DNA from: Poronia punctata
Taxonomy: Eukaryota; Ascomycota; Sordariomycetes; Xylariales; Xylariaceae
Assembly (NCBI GenBank): GCA_022579005.1
Contig: MU401454.1
Span: 620,001-684,000, forward strand
Reading direction: 5' to 3'
DNA length: 64,000 nucleotides
The translations under genes were made by a program, and so were the position numbers. The notes under the pieces are model-generated. The model saw only the letters and a list, made by a program, of their open reading frames with translations, had not been told where the DNA came from and did not search any database. Positions 11,385-23,792 of this stretch are shown one piece after another; positions within the stretch are counted from its first letter, which is position 1; each line of letters begins with the position of its first letter.

Positions 11385-14383
11385 TCACTCATCATAACGA
11401 ACACTAAACGCAGTGGTGAGAGCAGTATCGTAATCTTTGGGGCTGTCAACATCACCAAAGATATGCAAGGCCTCGATGGACAGCTTGTAAGTGCCCTCGG
11501 ATACATAACTGCCATCAGCCAGGCGGCCGTCAAAGGCGGTATAATAAGGATCACGGGATGCATAGTCGTAAGGCGAATCGAGGATGTCGCCCAGGTTTTC
11601 TGTCGAGTTGCTGCCATTGATTTGTAACAGTTTGATGCTGATACGGGGCGACCCAAAAGCCATGAGTGCAACCGCGACAGGCAGGGGGGCATCAGCGTTG
11701 GGATCCTTGGTAAAAGTAAAGGACGCGTTGCCCGTGATAGGGCTTAGACCAGGATCAGTCGAAATCGAAAGATATCCCTCGTCCAGTACTCGAGTGCCGT
11801 ACAAGCTACCAACAGCACCGTTGTACGGCAGCGACAGGTTCTCGCCGTTGGTGCCGTTGATGGTGATATATCCAGAGTAAACCGGGAGGCGCTTTGCGTC
11901 CAGAGCCGGAGGCGTGACGGTTACGGAGATGACGGCGTGGCCGCCTGGAGGCACAGTGATGCGCGATTTGCTCAACTTGATGGTGGCGTATTCATCGGTC
12001 ACTTCGAGCCCGGGGAATAGGTCCGGGTATATGTCGTCAGAAAACGTATACGCGGAAGCTGCGCCGACTGATCCCAACTTATAGGTTACCGCTCTTCGAC
12101 CAAGGTTCCTCACGGTAAAGTCCAATGTGCGCTCCAGGTTATCAGTATCGTTAAAGGCCAGGTATGATTTGCTGAGCAAGGTGGTGGCGTAGGCAGCATC
12201 ATAAGCTTGAATGAGGCCCGCTCCGACTTGGGCCACTGGTGCGAGGACCCCATATGTCTCGTTACCGTCATTAAACAGTCCAGGGTTGGCTGTAGATGCT
12301 ATCAGGTTCTCGAGCGTGGCAGGATCAAAGGTACCGCGGACTTCGGCAATCAGTGCATAAATGGCCGCGACAAGCGGACAGGCCATCGAGGTACCGGATA
12401 TGATAGCATAGGAACCGAGGGTCTGAGGCCACGTCGATAAAATATTGCCGCCTGGCGAAGCTACTTGCGGTTTGACGTCCATCTTAAACGTCGGACCCTA
12501 ACTAGTATAGGTACTGGCTGCTCCGCCTGTGAGGGTATTATCTGAAGCCGCCAAACTGAATCTTGTAAGCTTGTTTTGTGCCGGACTAATCAGGAGAGGG
12601 TTTCTTACGACAATGGGGCAGTTTCTGGGTCGGCCATATCGAGAATAACGTCGGAGCCAGCAGCAAGAGACTCGACCCACGATTCACCCTGGGATGCCAC
12701 GACCTATGACAAGCGGTCAGCACGGTTTAATCAATTTCGGGGGTAGCATATATGAACGGACCATCCCGACGGCTATCAAAGCCGTCACTTCGGTCACAGA
12801 AGCAGCCAAGGCCCCACTTGGAACGTTGTTATAGAACATGACATATTCGGCCCCTGCATTGGCGGCGTTGGTAGCTTTGTCGGTGAACAAGCAGTCGCCA
12901 CGACGAATGAGCACGATTTTGTCGGAGAGGTCCGGAGTGTCTGACGGATATGGCGTACAACCCATGGAAGGATCCGTGATATCGAAGCTCGGAGTCCACA
13001 GGGGAAGTTTCACCCCCGCCCATTCTGAGGGGTCGCCAACCACGTAACCAAAGGTTTGGTTTTCGCCCTCATCGATGTTGAAGGATGATTCGGTCAGCAG
13101 TAAAGGGGTGACCCAGTTATCGACGGAAGCGACCGAGGTTACCCGCTTACCGTTCGAAGCCGTGCTGGCGTAGAACAGACCTGCCGCACCTGCGTTTCCG
13201 GCCGACAGGGTGCAGGGTACACCGGCCTCGACGATCCTAGATACGACAACCGCCCAGGGGTCCTCACTCCAGCCGGAAGAACCTCCAATAGATGCGGTGA
13301 TGATGTTGGAGCCATCTTCAAAGGCTTTTAGGTACGCGGCGATCAGGACATCATTCGCCGCGCTACCGGTGCAGCCAAATACGCGGTACATGCCGAGAGT
13401 GACACCGGGGGCGGCACCAGTGAAGCCGTAGCTGTTGGACTGGGCCGCGATGATGCCGCTGACATGACTACCGTGGCCGGCACAACCGTCGTAGGGACTA
13501 TGTAAGCCAACATTAGCTTTCGACACTGGGGTGTGATGTTTTTAACCTATCCGATAATAGGGCGAGCTTACTCCTCATCAGGTACGGGAATGTTAAAGCC
13601 GGTGTACTCGTCACCGACAATATCGGAACCATATGAAACCAAACAACCCGGACCAAAGCAACCTCCCAAAGCGGGGTGGGTATAATCTACGCCGGTATCG
13701 ATGACACCAATTTTGATCCCCTTGCCAGTAATACCCTTTGCTCGCAGTTTATCCACCTGGGTCATCAGATGAGGAGTAAAAGTGTCGTTGGTCAATGGCC
13801 TTTTTTTCATGTTGCCAGTAGCGTCCTTGATCTTGCCCGTCCAGACAATTTCATCCTCGGGAAGATGGTAAACACGATTCTGCCAGACTCTTCTCACGCT
13901 TGGGAGGGTCGAGAGCGTCGAGGCCTTTTCTTCGGCGGAATCAACATCGTGGAACTGGATTGAGGCCCCCTTGAAAAGAGAGGAGCCAAAGGTCACTAAA
14001 AGATAATCGGTTAGTGACGCCTTTTATGAGCACCACCTCCTTTGTAGCCGGAGATATAAGATGTGCTTTCGACGAAACGAGATACCAGAAGACTCCGTCT
14101 CAGGACTAAAATCCCAAGACGACTACTCACTGCGCGTGCTTGCTGATGAACCGATATGGTTGAAAAACTCGGCAGAATCCTATTCACGCAGCCACTTGTC
14201 AGGGAGGATCCATCAGTGACACTATTCCAGGATGGAGAAACATACATGAGAGTCATGGAATTCAACCACATAACTGCCCGGGACATGGGTAGGATTTGCC
14301 GTGCTGGGAGACTTTCTCGCTTCTACTGATAATAAACCCCCGGTGCTCGCCAGCAGCGAAAGTAACAAGTTTCGGCCAATCAT
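11385..14383 (-). pseudogene. Secreted subtilisin-like serine protease with PA domain, frame broken by TAG
   Basis: S8A family protease of the fungal Vpr-like type. Frame-consistent exons (minus strand): 14383-14246, 14179-14131, 13995-13572, 13497-12762, 12703-12609, 12555-11385, giving 871 codons. Residues 1-22 are a signal peptide, then an I9 prodomain beginning GSYVVEF, Asp162 in VIDTGVDYTHP, His212 in AGHGSHVSG, oxyanion Asn in SAGNAG, a PA insert (DLSDKIVLIRRGDCLF), Ser537 in SGTSMACP and a C-terminal Fn3-like domain. Codon 500 (12500-12498) is TAG where relatives have Trp of the SWGPT motif. A product ending there would lack the catalytic Ser and be inactive. Everything after the stop remains in frame and conserved, so the lesion is recent, a sequencing error or bypassed. 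Splicing out a 51-nt GTACCT...CAAG segment would also remove the stop, but would delete the conserved motif. The donor of intron 4 (GTCCGT) is unusual, and the acceptor of exon 6 could be 6 nt earlier. Confidence 0.8.
12498..12500 (-). other. In-frame TAG in the protease coding sequence
   Basis: Reads TAG in place of the expected Trp codon TGG between STYTS and GPTFKMDVKP. On the opposite strand the change is CCA to CTA, a C-to-T transition at CpA, the preferred RIP context. Confidence 0.75.
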
Positions 14384-15662
14384 CTTGGACTGTTCAACTC
14401 CAAAAGCCGTTCTACCCTTTTACACATACAACACCAGGTCCGAATAAGACGTGGTAGAAGCGACAGGGAAAAGCGAACCGAAGCTGCCCTCTCGGAGGAA
14501 GATGCAGGGCGAGCCATGACACTTATACCCCTGGACAGACCGGACATCAAACTCCAATAGTTATTATACCAACGGACGACGATACGATATGGCCGCAATT
14601 CCACACACACACTCTATCTCAGATCGGACCAAGCCTACATACATACTATACGGGTAAGTAACTTTGTAGACGCAAAGTGCTCGTCTCACAGACAAGGATG
14701 TTGATGGACAGGCATTACACATTGGAGAGTGAGGTCTCGACCGATAAGAGAACCAACCAGCTTCCTTTTGTGGTATTAGGATAATATGCAGCACATTAGA
14801 CTTTGCGGAGGGAGGGGAAGCAACATCAACGATGATGCAAGCTTGGCAGGGGATAGCGTTACCTCACCTCTCTTTTTCCATTGATAAATAGGTACTTTAG
14901 ATTCTGTTATCGAATGCATACCTACGGTAAGTATTCTGGTCTGTACAGTAATCGCGTTTGCGACATGATGGGAATTCCGTATAGGTAACCCCAACAGCCA
15001 AGATTTACGCCAAGATGGGTAGATGGGTAGATGGAGGGTTGGGACGTGTCGCGTATTTACACCAGATATATGCGAATATATTTATGTTACGATTGTCGAT
15101 AATCGAGAGAGAATATTGTCTGGTTGGACAATCCGATCTTGATTATGATAGTTATGCGTGTGCCCGATTGATGAAGATATCTACCTTTTCGTCCACTAAC
15201 CCTAGTTCCAGGTAGGTATTCAACTGCTTTTCCCCTATTTCCGAATCATACCCTAGAGTTCTCATGGTACTCTATATGTTCTAACTTGGGTTCCTTGCAC
15301 GGCTCAGACGAAATCTCTATATTTTACGACAGGTAGTGGCCATATATCATTCACCATCAATGTCCTATGCCACACTGCCGTTGTGTCATCAGTGTTAGTG
15401 TCTGTCTGTGTTACATCTATATGAACACAAGCCTAACCGCACATTTATATAAGTACCTAAGTAAGTTCTAACACGCGTGGCTATGGGGAGAGTTCAGTGT
15501 CACAGTTGTGGGGGGTTTGAATTCTCTCTCTCTCTCTCTCTCCCAAACCGACACGGAGTCCCTTAATTATCCATGTCAACTTTCAAGAGAGCTCTAGTTT
15601 CTTGTATATTCAGTCACCCGTAGGTATTGCCCCCCTCCCTTATAAAGACCCGTCTGTAATCG
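14384..15662. other. Intergenic region upstream of the protease gene
   Basis: Contains the protease promoter and the 3' flank of the SnoaL-like gene. A (TC)n tract lies at about 15524-15542. The open frames here are short and overlapping and I see no gene. Confidence 0.45.
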
Positions 15663-16751
15663 CTATCCGTCTAGTTGCCGACGATAAGTATCCCAATCGA
15701 CAATACTGCGAAAAGTCTTTGTTAGTTACTTTACTTATCTAGGTAGCTATAAAGAAGAAGAAGAAGAAGAAGAAGAAGAAGAAGATACGCAAAAATGCTA
15801 GGTACCTAGGTAACTTTGGACGTTCACGTACCTCCATACAGTATCGATCTTCCCGTCGCGGAATTGATAGGTTACGTATTCGTAGAAACGAACTATTTCA
15901 GTCAGTCAGTCAGTCCCGATAATACCATATTCCGTATCCATATCAAAATATCAACATCAACATCAACAAAAAACAACAATCCCAGAGAAAAAAAAAAAAA
16001 AAAAAAAAAAAAAAGCCACGATAAAAGACTCACCAGCCCTCCCCGTCCCCTCCCACCCCCCATCCCCATCCCCCAACCTCTCCCCCGGAACGGGCGTCCC
16101 TTCAAACTCAATCCTAACGGCAACCCTCTGCCTCATCTCATCAACAACCAAAACATCCACCCCGAAACAAATATCCGGAACAGCTTTCTGCGCGGATTCC
16201 ATGAGTCCGCGGTATTCGGACAAAGAATACGGGTTCGAGTTATGAGTGACTGTGTCGTGACAGAATTCCGAGAGACGGGATGTCATGGTGCGGGCGTTGA
16301 TGCTGTTGATGTAGGACTTGTATGTTTCTTGGAGGGTGGGTTTTGAGAGGAGGAGGAGGGGGGGTTTACTGGGTGCAGCAGGACTGGAGATGGGAAAGGG
16401 GATTGGTGAGGATGAGGATGAGGATATATATGCCAATGCAGTTATTATTCCCCCTTGTTCTTTAGATATCCAGATAAGATGGTGGTGTTCTGTCCGATTA
16501 TTATCTGCCCCTTTTGATGATGAAAGGATCGCTCCCAAACGACCTGCTTCCTCATCTACAGTGATGATCTCAATAGTAAGATCCTGCAATGTTTCGAAGA
16601 ATACGGATTTGATTCCTTCCGGAACGGGAACGGTTTCGCCGTTGAGGTTGATTGTTGGGGAGGATACGATGGATTGTAAGGAATCCCATTTTTGGAGGTT
16701 TATAGATTCCAGGAATTTCCTGTATGTTGTTTCGATGGTGGTTGACATCAT
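15663..16751 (-). CDS. SnoaL/NTF2-like protein with two related domains
   Basis: SnoaL-like proteins are small alpha+beta barrels that include polyketide cyclases and isomerases; most fungal members have no known substrate. Rebuilt exons (minus strand): 16751-16034, 15892-15832, 15705-15663, 273 residues. The second half carries the SnoaL pattern: YKSYINSINARTM, FCHDTVTHNSNPYSLSEYR, AVPDICF, RVAVRIEFEGTPV, then across the introns VRFYEYVTYQFRDGKIDTVW and IVDWDTYRRQLDG followed by TAG. The first half (residues 1-110) looks like a degenerate copy of the same fold. ATG codons at 16751 and 16748 are both possible starts. Both introns carry unstable simple repeats: a 27-nt poly-A/T run in intron 1 and (AAG)11 in intron 2. 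It lies 645 bp downstream of the BBE oxidase gene on the same strand, so a shared pathway is possible but unproven. Confidence 0.75.
15752..15785. repeat. (AAG)11 microsatellite in an intron
   Basis: Perfect trinucleotide tract lying in intron 2 of the SnoaL-like gene (TTC on the transcribed strand, next to the branch and acceptor region). Confidence 0.8.
15988..16014. repeat. 27-nt poly-A run in an intron
   Basis: Uninterrupted adenine run, poly-T on the transcribed strand, in intron 1 of the SnoaL-like gene. If unspliced it would be read as a Phe tract. Confidence 0.8.
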
Positions 16752-17395
16752 GTTTAACCTGACCTAGCTGCTTAATGTTGTTTCTGGATAGGGTGGGTGT
16801 GGTTAATGTTATAGAGTAAATATTATGATGTTCTTTGTTTATATATCCGTACTTGTACGACATCATCCCCTACAAGCATTGGGGTTCAGAGACATGTCAA
16901 TCATAAGGCGTGTGTGATCTACAACGCTACATATCCGGTTTATTATGCATCCCACTATCCTCTTTTCTCTCTGGTATGCTGCCGTTTCAGGGAATCCCGT
17001 GTTCTACGTTACTACCTAATCTAATCCACCCCATTTTGTCAGTTACTTACGAGTACACAATATCTACTTCTGTAGCATATACATCTCTTCATCGTCATCC
17101 TTTAATCTAGCATCACTTGCTAATTTCTTGCCGTTATTCATTTCATTTTCGTTTGTTTGTAAAACCGAATCACATAACTCATCCAATGGGATAACTCAAA
17201 CATACAAGCCGAGTGACCGGGGCCCTGGCTAAGCATTACAAATGATCTATATAAAAAATAATTAGATAGCTGAAGCTCTTCGCCGGGATAAACATTTAGA
17301 AGTTGACAATCGACCGCTCTGAAGAAAACTAGTTCTAGCGCAAATAGCAACTCTCGTCCTCATGCAGTCGCATCGCTACATCCAACGTCTTCACA
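16752..17395. other. Intergenic region between BBE oxidase and SnoaL-like gene
   Basis: Holds the 3' flank of the BBE gene and the promoter of the SnoaL-like gene. One TACGAGTA octamer lies at 17048. No gene is seen. Confidence 0.5.
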
Positions 17396-19077
17396 CTACA
17401 ACTTGCCCTTCCCTTTCGGCCTGACACTTTGAGGGTTATGGAATAAATCATTAGGATCCCACGCCGACTTGATCGACTCTAGTGCCTCGATATTCGGCCC
17501 CCAGTACGATTGCTGGGGATTCGTCAGAGCAGGATCGACATATCCGGGATAAGTCGTCAGGGTCTGGGAGACTGATCCCTGAATCGTGTCGATGATACCG
17601 TTCATAAAGTCCTTGGTTGTCTGGGTAAGAGTCGGGATACCGATACCGTAGCCCTGGCAAAACATGACCTTGTCTCGGTGCGAGTAAGCTGTGGCGTTCA
17701 TAGGGATGTCGCTAACAGCGCCTCCGCTGGCATCGAAAATGAGGAACCATAGGAGCGTTCCACGAGCCTGGTCGTCGAGATAGGTCATCAATTGCGTTAT
17801 CGCCTCTTCCGACAGAGCTTCGTCTTTTGTGAATGCCAAGCTGCGAGCTGTGAATGCCGAGTGGATATCCGAGAGATAAAGCGCCGCCTCTTCGGCCTGC
17901 TCAGCGAGCACACCTAGCCAATCGTCGACCTTTACCGAAATGCTGCCCCTGGGGATTCTATCAGGGATTCCACTCGCTTCCCACTCCTCCTTCGTGCCGT
18001 AGAAGGTGGCAGTGATGATGGCACCTAATTCGTGAGCGACGAATTCCGTGTGAAATCTCCGGTCGAGCTTCGGATCGGTTACGAGGTCTTGCCATTGCTT
18101 CAATACCGGCGCCATCTCTCTATGACTTCCAAAAGACAGAGTGAAAGAGTATCGAACCACGCTGCCGGGCTCAGGATGCGTCTTCATAACGAATTCGGTG
18201 ATGATGCCGAAGCCCGCACCGGCACCTTTCAATGCCTACTGGGAGTTAGCGTTCAATCTATCTCCCGAGTATCAACCACGTCAGGAAAACCACTTACAAA
18301 GAAGAGATCTTCATTCTCCGTCTCACTTGCACGTTTGATAGAGCCGTCCGCAGTGACAACCTCGACTTCTACAACATGATCCAAACATGAACCCCACATG
18401 CGAGACGAAGGACCCAATCCTCCCTATCACCATTTCTGTCAGTGCCTACGCGCATAACCGACGTCCTTGTCACCACTTACAATGGTCGCGTGGCCACCAA
18501 TACCGACTCCTGGGCAAGTTCCGTGGGCTATCGCTCGTTTTCCGTTTTTGTGTAGTCGTTTGGTGACGTCGTCAAGTCTCGTGCCACCTCCTATACTTGC
18601 GCGCCAAGTCTTCTCGTCCATGGAGAAATCTTGTAGCTTCTTCAAGTCGATGACCAAAGCTCCATCCTCGCCGCCCAGACCTATATATTATGTGTCAGAC
18701 TCTAAACCAAGAATACGAGACGCGCTGTCGCAAAGCATCAAATCGGGGCATACCGTAGTTTCTGCAAGATTCCTGGTTAGCGAGGCTATCTATCAAGAGC
18801 GTAGTGTACATGTCTTTAGCACTTACGCGTAAGAATGCCCACCAGACTTTGGCTGGACCTTGACATTATTCTCCACGGCGCACTTGACAAAGTCGGAGAC
18901 GTCTTGTGTGTTGTCCGGTCTGGTGACTGCTATCGGCACGACGGGGCGGTCGAGGTTGTAACCATCAGCCCAAGCGGTTTTATAGAATGGCGTGCTGGGA
19001 AATGCGACGCAATCGGCGCGGTTGTTGCATACTGCCGTCAAGCATTGCGCCAGCGGCGTGCTCGGGGCCTGACCCAT
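17396..19077 (-). CDS. FAD-linked BBE-type oxidase, bicovalent flavin
   Basis: Berberine-bridge-enzyme-like oxidases use FAD and O2 to oxidise alcohols, sugars or secondary metabolites. Exons (minus strand): 19077-18827, 18761-18754, 18680-18481, 18423-18298, 18235-17396, giving 474 residues. The N-terminal PCMH/FAD-binding domain contains SGGHSYA, whose His binds FAD covalently in this family, and GTCPGVGIGGHA, whose Cys gives the second covalent link, so a bicovalent flavin is expected. ALKGAGAGFGIITEF and the C-terminal BBE element SYWGPNIEALESIKSAWDPN are also present. Exon 2 is only 8 nt; without it HSYA and LGGEDG cannot be joined in frame. No signal peptide is seen at the chosen Met (MGQAPSTPLAQCL), so the protein may be intracellular, unlike many secreted relatives. 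The substrate cannot be told from sequence. Confidence 0.85.
18754..18761 (-). other. 8-nt microexon of the BBE oxidase
   Basis: AAACTACG is flanked by a TTGCAG acceptor and a GTATGC donor. It supplies the last base of Ala, then Asn and Tyr, and the first base of Gly, turning HSYA|LGG into HSYANYGLGG, which matches the family pattern. Confidence 0.75.
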
Positions 19078-21770
19078 GTTGACACTCCTACGAGTAGATT
19101 AGGTAGGATGCCTCTTTCGTACCTTGGGCGGACAGACTGGAATATGTGGTATCGCTAGGTTAGGTAGATAAGAATGTATGAACGAACGACGAAGAAATAT
19201 TGTTTTTCCTTTTATTCTCGTAGCAGTTTCTGACGCCCTCTACTTTCGTGGGGATGCAGACATGGAGGAGTGCCAAGTTACCTGTCATAGTAGGAAGGAG
19301 GGATCCTGCCCTACCTCCCCTGGTCTACCTAGTCCAAGTTTTTGTTTGGGTCGGTACGCCTCCACGGTCAATTTACCCATGACCATATTTAGACATCTTA
19401 TTACCATTCTGAGCAGGATTCCAAGGTACGAAGGAATGTTTGTCAAAAGTACCTAACGCCGTGCCGTAACAATCACATGTACTCGTACGACCTTTCGCAA
19501 GAGTTTATGTTTGCAGGGATGTTTTAGATGGGATAGATCTTGGTCTACCTAGTCGAACGAGGAAGTTGGAGCCAAGCTAAACTATTTTTTGACGTGCCCT
19601 CTAGTCCAACAGCTTGGTCCAATCTGAACAGAAAGGTGCCAAACGAGATTTGCCATGTAAAACCGCCAATGATATCGCAAACGCCCAATAATAAGCAAGA
19701 ATTGTCTACATCTTCGCAATCTGTGCCTACTTTTGTTGCCAATATCTAATCTACACCAGTAATAGCACCCATGATATGAGCCAGCATTAGATGGTACGAG
19801 TAGTAACACATACACACAGACACGTGTTTTTACGCAAACAGCCAGCATCAACTCATCGACATCATCAGCAGCTATGTAAGGTTAGGTGGTACATGTCAAC
19901 CTAGTCTGTAAATCTGCCGGCTCAATATGATGGTACGGGGATATTGCCCGGTCCACTCTAATTAAGTGGAATGTGGTAGCTGCGGTAGGATATCAAGCGG
20001 TGCTCTCTCCTCGTACTCGTAAGTACGTAGTACTCGTACATCTACTCGTACAGGTAAACATCAAACACACACTGCGATATTCTTCCTGACCAACCTGATG
20101 ACAGAAGTTTTTATTATGACCAAATCAGCTCAGGAGTCAAAAGCCCTTTGCAGTTGCTCACTCCATTCGTCCCCAGTCATTGCCGTCCTACTCGACATGC
20201 AAAAAGAAGCTCGGCAGCGCTAGAGAGGCAGGTACATACATTACCTAAATTACCCCACGGCATGGGAGTTGTTGTGTCCGGGGTGTAACATTCTACCTAT
20301 TCGTGGCGTCAGCTACACCAATCACAAAGCCCTTCTACCCCTGAATTGTTTTCAACGGGCAAAAAAAATCCTATTTGTTCGGCTGTACGTCGTGTTATCC
20401 TACCTATTGGAAAGCAAGACCACCTACATACACGTAAGAACTTCTTTTTAGCTCAAGGCGACGAATAACTTTAATTCGACAAAACTTTGCTTGTAAAGTG
20501 TCAGATGATGATGTACAAAAGGGGCCAAGGTTAGACTAGACTAGCCTAGGTTTGGTAAGGTACCTAGGTATTGTGTCTTCTGAAATGGTGCGTCAATGCG
20601 TCCGGGGTTGTTTCACCGAGATCAAGGCCGGCACGGCAAAGGTCAAGAGGGGATGGATCCGTGCCGAGAGGCAAGTGTCCGCAAGCAAGTACCTAACCTT
20701 TACACATATATAATATCAATATTTAGTCTCCTCCGGTTCTTTATGACGACGAGGCCGGTAAGATAGTCAAACTGTATGCGACTTTGACATGCTACCCTGG
20801 CAGAAATATAATAATTTTTGACACTATTCTAACCCATGTCCCGAGCTTTCTCATGGGATAGGTAATCACTATTTCACCTGATAGGTGTTGTTCATATTCT
20901 ATTCCCATTTAAAGGCCCGCGAAATCAGCAAATCACCAGTGGGAACATCCACGTGGCTCAAGCCGGCCCTCTTGTAGTGTTTCTTGCTCGTGCGAGAAGC
21001 TGGTTTCTGTCACCTATTGTTAGTCCAGGTAGATTGGACATTTATTCTCTGACGAGGATCATTTGATACATGCTCGACATTTCAACCCTGTCAACTATAT
21101 TCAGGGCCATAATGACAATGCTGTTTACAACCTTGTAACCAGCAGTTACTTGCTAATTTAAACGTAGGTAGCTTGTATTGCCGTACCTTCACGTTCGCAC
21201 TTGCCTATGAACTGGTGAATAGAATGTACGTACCTTGGTTGGGTTATGTAACCGGCGGAACCCCGCATTCTCCGCCTGCCTCCCCTCCTTTCAACTCCAA
21301 CACCATAGAATAAACTCCGGCTCATTAAAGTCCTATGCCTATACGTGGGTAGACATCTCGTATATCCTGTCCGGACTTGCCAAAGTATTTTATATCCGAT
21401 ATTCGGAGAAGTGGGATTCATATCGCCGAACGGAAAGTCCGGATAATCTTAAGCAAACTCGACTGCCAAGCCCTGTACATCGGGGTATTTTTACATCCAG
21501 TCACTTCATATATAGACTGGTCTTACCTCGTTGTTTCCTAGTCGTTTTGTCTAAATCTAGCAAGCCTAGCTCCGTTGACAGGTGCCTACTTACACGCACA
21601 CTTAATAGACTAAGTTGAGATATAGTGACGCTCGCGGGAATCGGAGGTTCGGTCATCTCACACGGTCGTCGATATTACTACGCGACATCCCTTTATACTC
21701 TGACGTGCAGGTCGGAGTTCGCCAGAATTATCTACCGGTGTCTTTTCGAGGCTTTGAGTAAGGCGTCAAA
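19078..21770. other. Intergenic region between divergent BBE oxidase and ThDP enzyme genes
   Basis: A 2.7-kb stretch without a recognisable gene between two divergently transcribed genes. TACTCGTA/TACGAGTA octamers occur at 19089, 19480, 19795, 20014, 20031 and 20043, the last three clustered within about 40 bp. The open frames are short, overlapping and unlike any family I know. Confidence 0.5.
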
Positions 21771-23792
21771 ATGTATACTGCCTCTTTTGCCTTCTTCGAG
21801 GCGCTATGGCAGGCCGGTGTCACCCATTGCTTTGTGAACCTAGGGTCCGACCACCCGAGCATCATCGAAGCCATGGTCAAGGGCCTAAAGGATGGGAAGG
21901 GCAACTTTCCTAAAATAATCACATGTCCGAACGAGGTACGTGGTCATTGTGATTTTCTGTAATCCGATGATACAAGTTAGTCGGGAAACTATGTCTGACC
22001 GGGTTGGCTTACAGATGGTTGCCATGTCCATGGCTGATGGCTATGCCCGACTCAGTGGCAAGCCGCAGTGTGTAATTGTACACGTTGATGTGGGCACGCA
22101 AGGTCTAGGAGCGGCTGTCCATAACGCAAGCACAGGCCGCGCGCCTGTCCTCGTTTTTGCTGGACTGAGCCCTTTTACTCTCGAAGGAGAGATGCGAGGT
22201 TCTCGGACAGAATACATCCATTGGATACAGGACGTCCCCGATCAAAAGTTGATTCTTGGACAATATTGCCGCTATGCTGCCGAAATCAAGACAGGCAAGA
22301 ACATTAAGCAGATGGTCAATCGTGCTTTGCAGTTCGCCCGAAGCCAGCCTCAGGGGCCGGTCTACCTCGTCGGAGCTAGAGAGGTCATGGAAGAGGATAT
22401 CACCCCTTACTCGTTAGATCAGAGCCTCTGGGAACCCGTGGAGTTGGGCGGACTGACGAAGAAGGCTTCGGAGGCCATTGCCGATGCTCTTGTTAATGCT
22501 GAGCGTCCGCTTCTAGTCACGGGATATTCAGGCCGGAACCACGAAGCTCCCGCGGCTCTCGTCGAATTGGCGGATACTGTGAAGGGCTTACGTGTACTTG
22601 ACACGGGTGGTAGTGATATGTGCTTTCCCGCCTCACACCCAGGCTGGATCGGTCTCCGTTTCGGCGTCGAGGACGCGATCAAAGAGGCGGACGTCATTGT
22701 CATTCTAGACTGTGATGTTCCCTGGATCCCAACTCAATGCAAACCAAAGGAAGGCATCAAGATCTTCCATATTGACGTTGATCCCCTGAAGAACCTCATG
22801 CCTCTTGCGTACGTGCCTGCTCAGCATCGGTATCGCGCCGACGCACTCAACGCCGTTGAACAGATTACAGACGTCGCCAAGAGGCTAGTCGGTGATATCA
22901 ACCCTGCCGTTACAAGCAAGAAGTGGGAAGCGTTACGAGCCTCGTACGAAGCTCGACTAGCCCGGATCTCGGAAAAGGCAGTCCCAGCTGAAGATGGGAC
23001 CTTTGGAACGGGACACCTTTGCACGATGCTGCGAAAGCTTTGTCCCCAGGATACCATTTGGGCCATCGAAGCCGTCACAAATACGCAATTCGTCCACGAC
23101 GCCCTACGACCGGAACTTCCAGGTTCATGGATTAACTGCGGCGGAGGCGGTCTAGGCTGGTCTGGCGGCGGCGCATTGGGCATCAAACTAGCTTCGGCAG
23201 TCATGCACGGCGGCAAGGGCAAGTTCGTCGTGCAAATAGTGGGCGATGGCACGTTCTTGTTCTCGGTGCCTGGCAGTGTTTATTGGATATCCAAACGGTA
23301 TCAGATCCCGGTGCTAACTATTGTACTTAACAACAAAGGTTAGTCTTCCCTTGCCGTTCGTGCCGGTCAACCCCACACCTTGTTAGGTTGCTGTGTGACT
23401 AACGCCTCAAGCAGGTTGGAATGCGCCGAGGAAGTCTATGCTTCTGGTCCACCCTGAGGGCTTAGGCTCGAAGGCGACCAATGAAGAGATCAACATCTCG
23501 TTTGATCCCGTCCCTGATTTTGCCGGCATTGCCAAGGCAGCCGCTGGTGGTGATCTCTTCGCCGCAAGGGTAGACAAGGCCGAAGTATTAGAGGATACTA
23601 TCAAGAGGGCTATCCAGGCTGTCGAGGGCGGTCAATCTGCAGTTTTAGGTGAGTTGAACATCCTCTTTCCCGTGATCTCGTATCCCGTTTGCCGTACAGA
23701 ACATGACTTATCGCGGTTTACGATTTGATCCGGGGTTTCAAAATCGCGCTGACACCGGTTCCACAGACTGTAAAGTGACACTAGGCTGTTAA
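21771..23792 (+). CDS. Thiamine-diphosphate-dependent enzyme, acetolactate synthase/benzoylformate decarboxylase-like
   Basis: ThDP enzymes of this fold decarboxylate 2-keto acids and may ligate the resulting aldehyde. Exons: 21771-21935, 22015-23338, 23415-23648, 23767-23792, encoding 582 residues. The N-terminal pyrimidine-binding domain has the catalytic Glu in CPNE, split by intron 1 from MVAMSMADGYARLSGKP. The central domain follows, and the C-terminal domain has the ThDP motif VGDGTFLF...LNNKG. The frame-restored end is SAVLDCKVTLGC then TAA. There is no mitochondrial targeting sequence, so it is not the ordinary mitochondrial acetolactate synthase (Ilv2). It is more like the cytosolic ilvB-like group found widely in ascomycetes. 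The true substrate is unknown. It stands alone on the plus strand with long flanking intergenic regions. Confidence 0.85.

Noticed and set aside
15663..23792. Secondary-metabolite gene cluster (SnoaL-like, BBE oxidase, ThDP enzyme)
   Set aside because: No polyketide synthase, peptide synthetase, terpene synthase or pathway regulator is present, and the spacing is wide.
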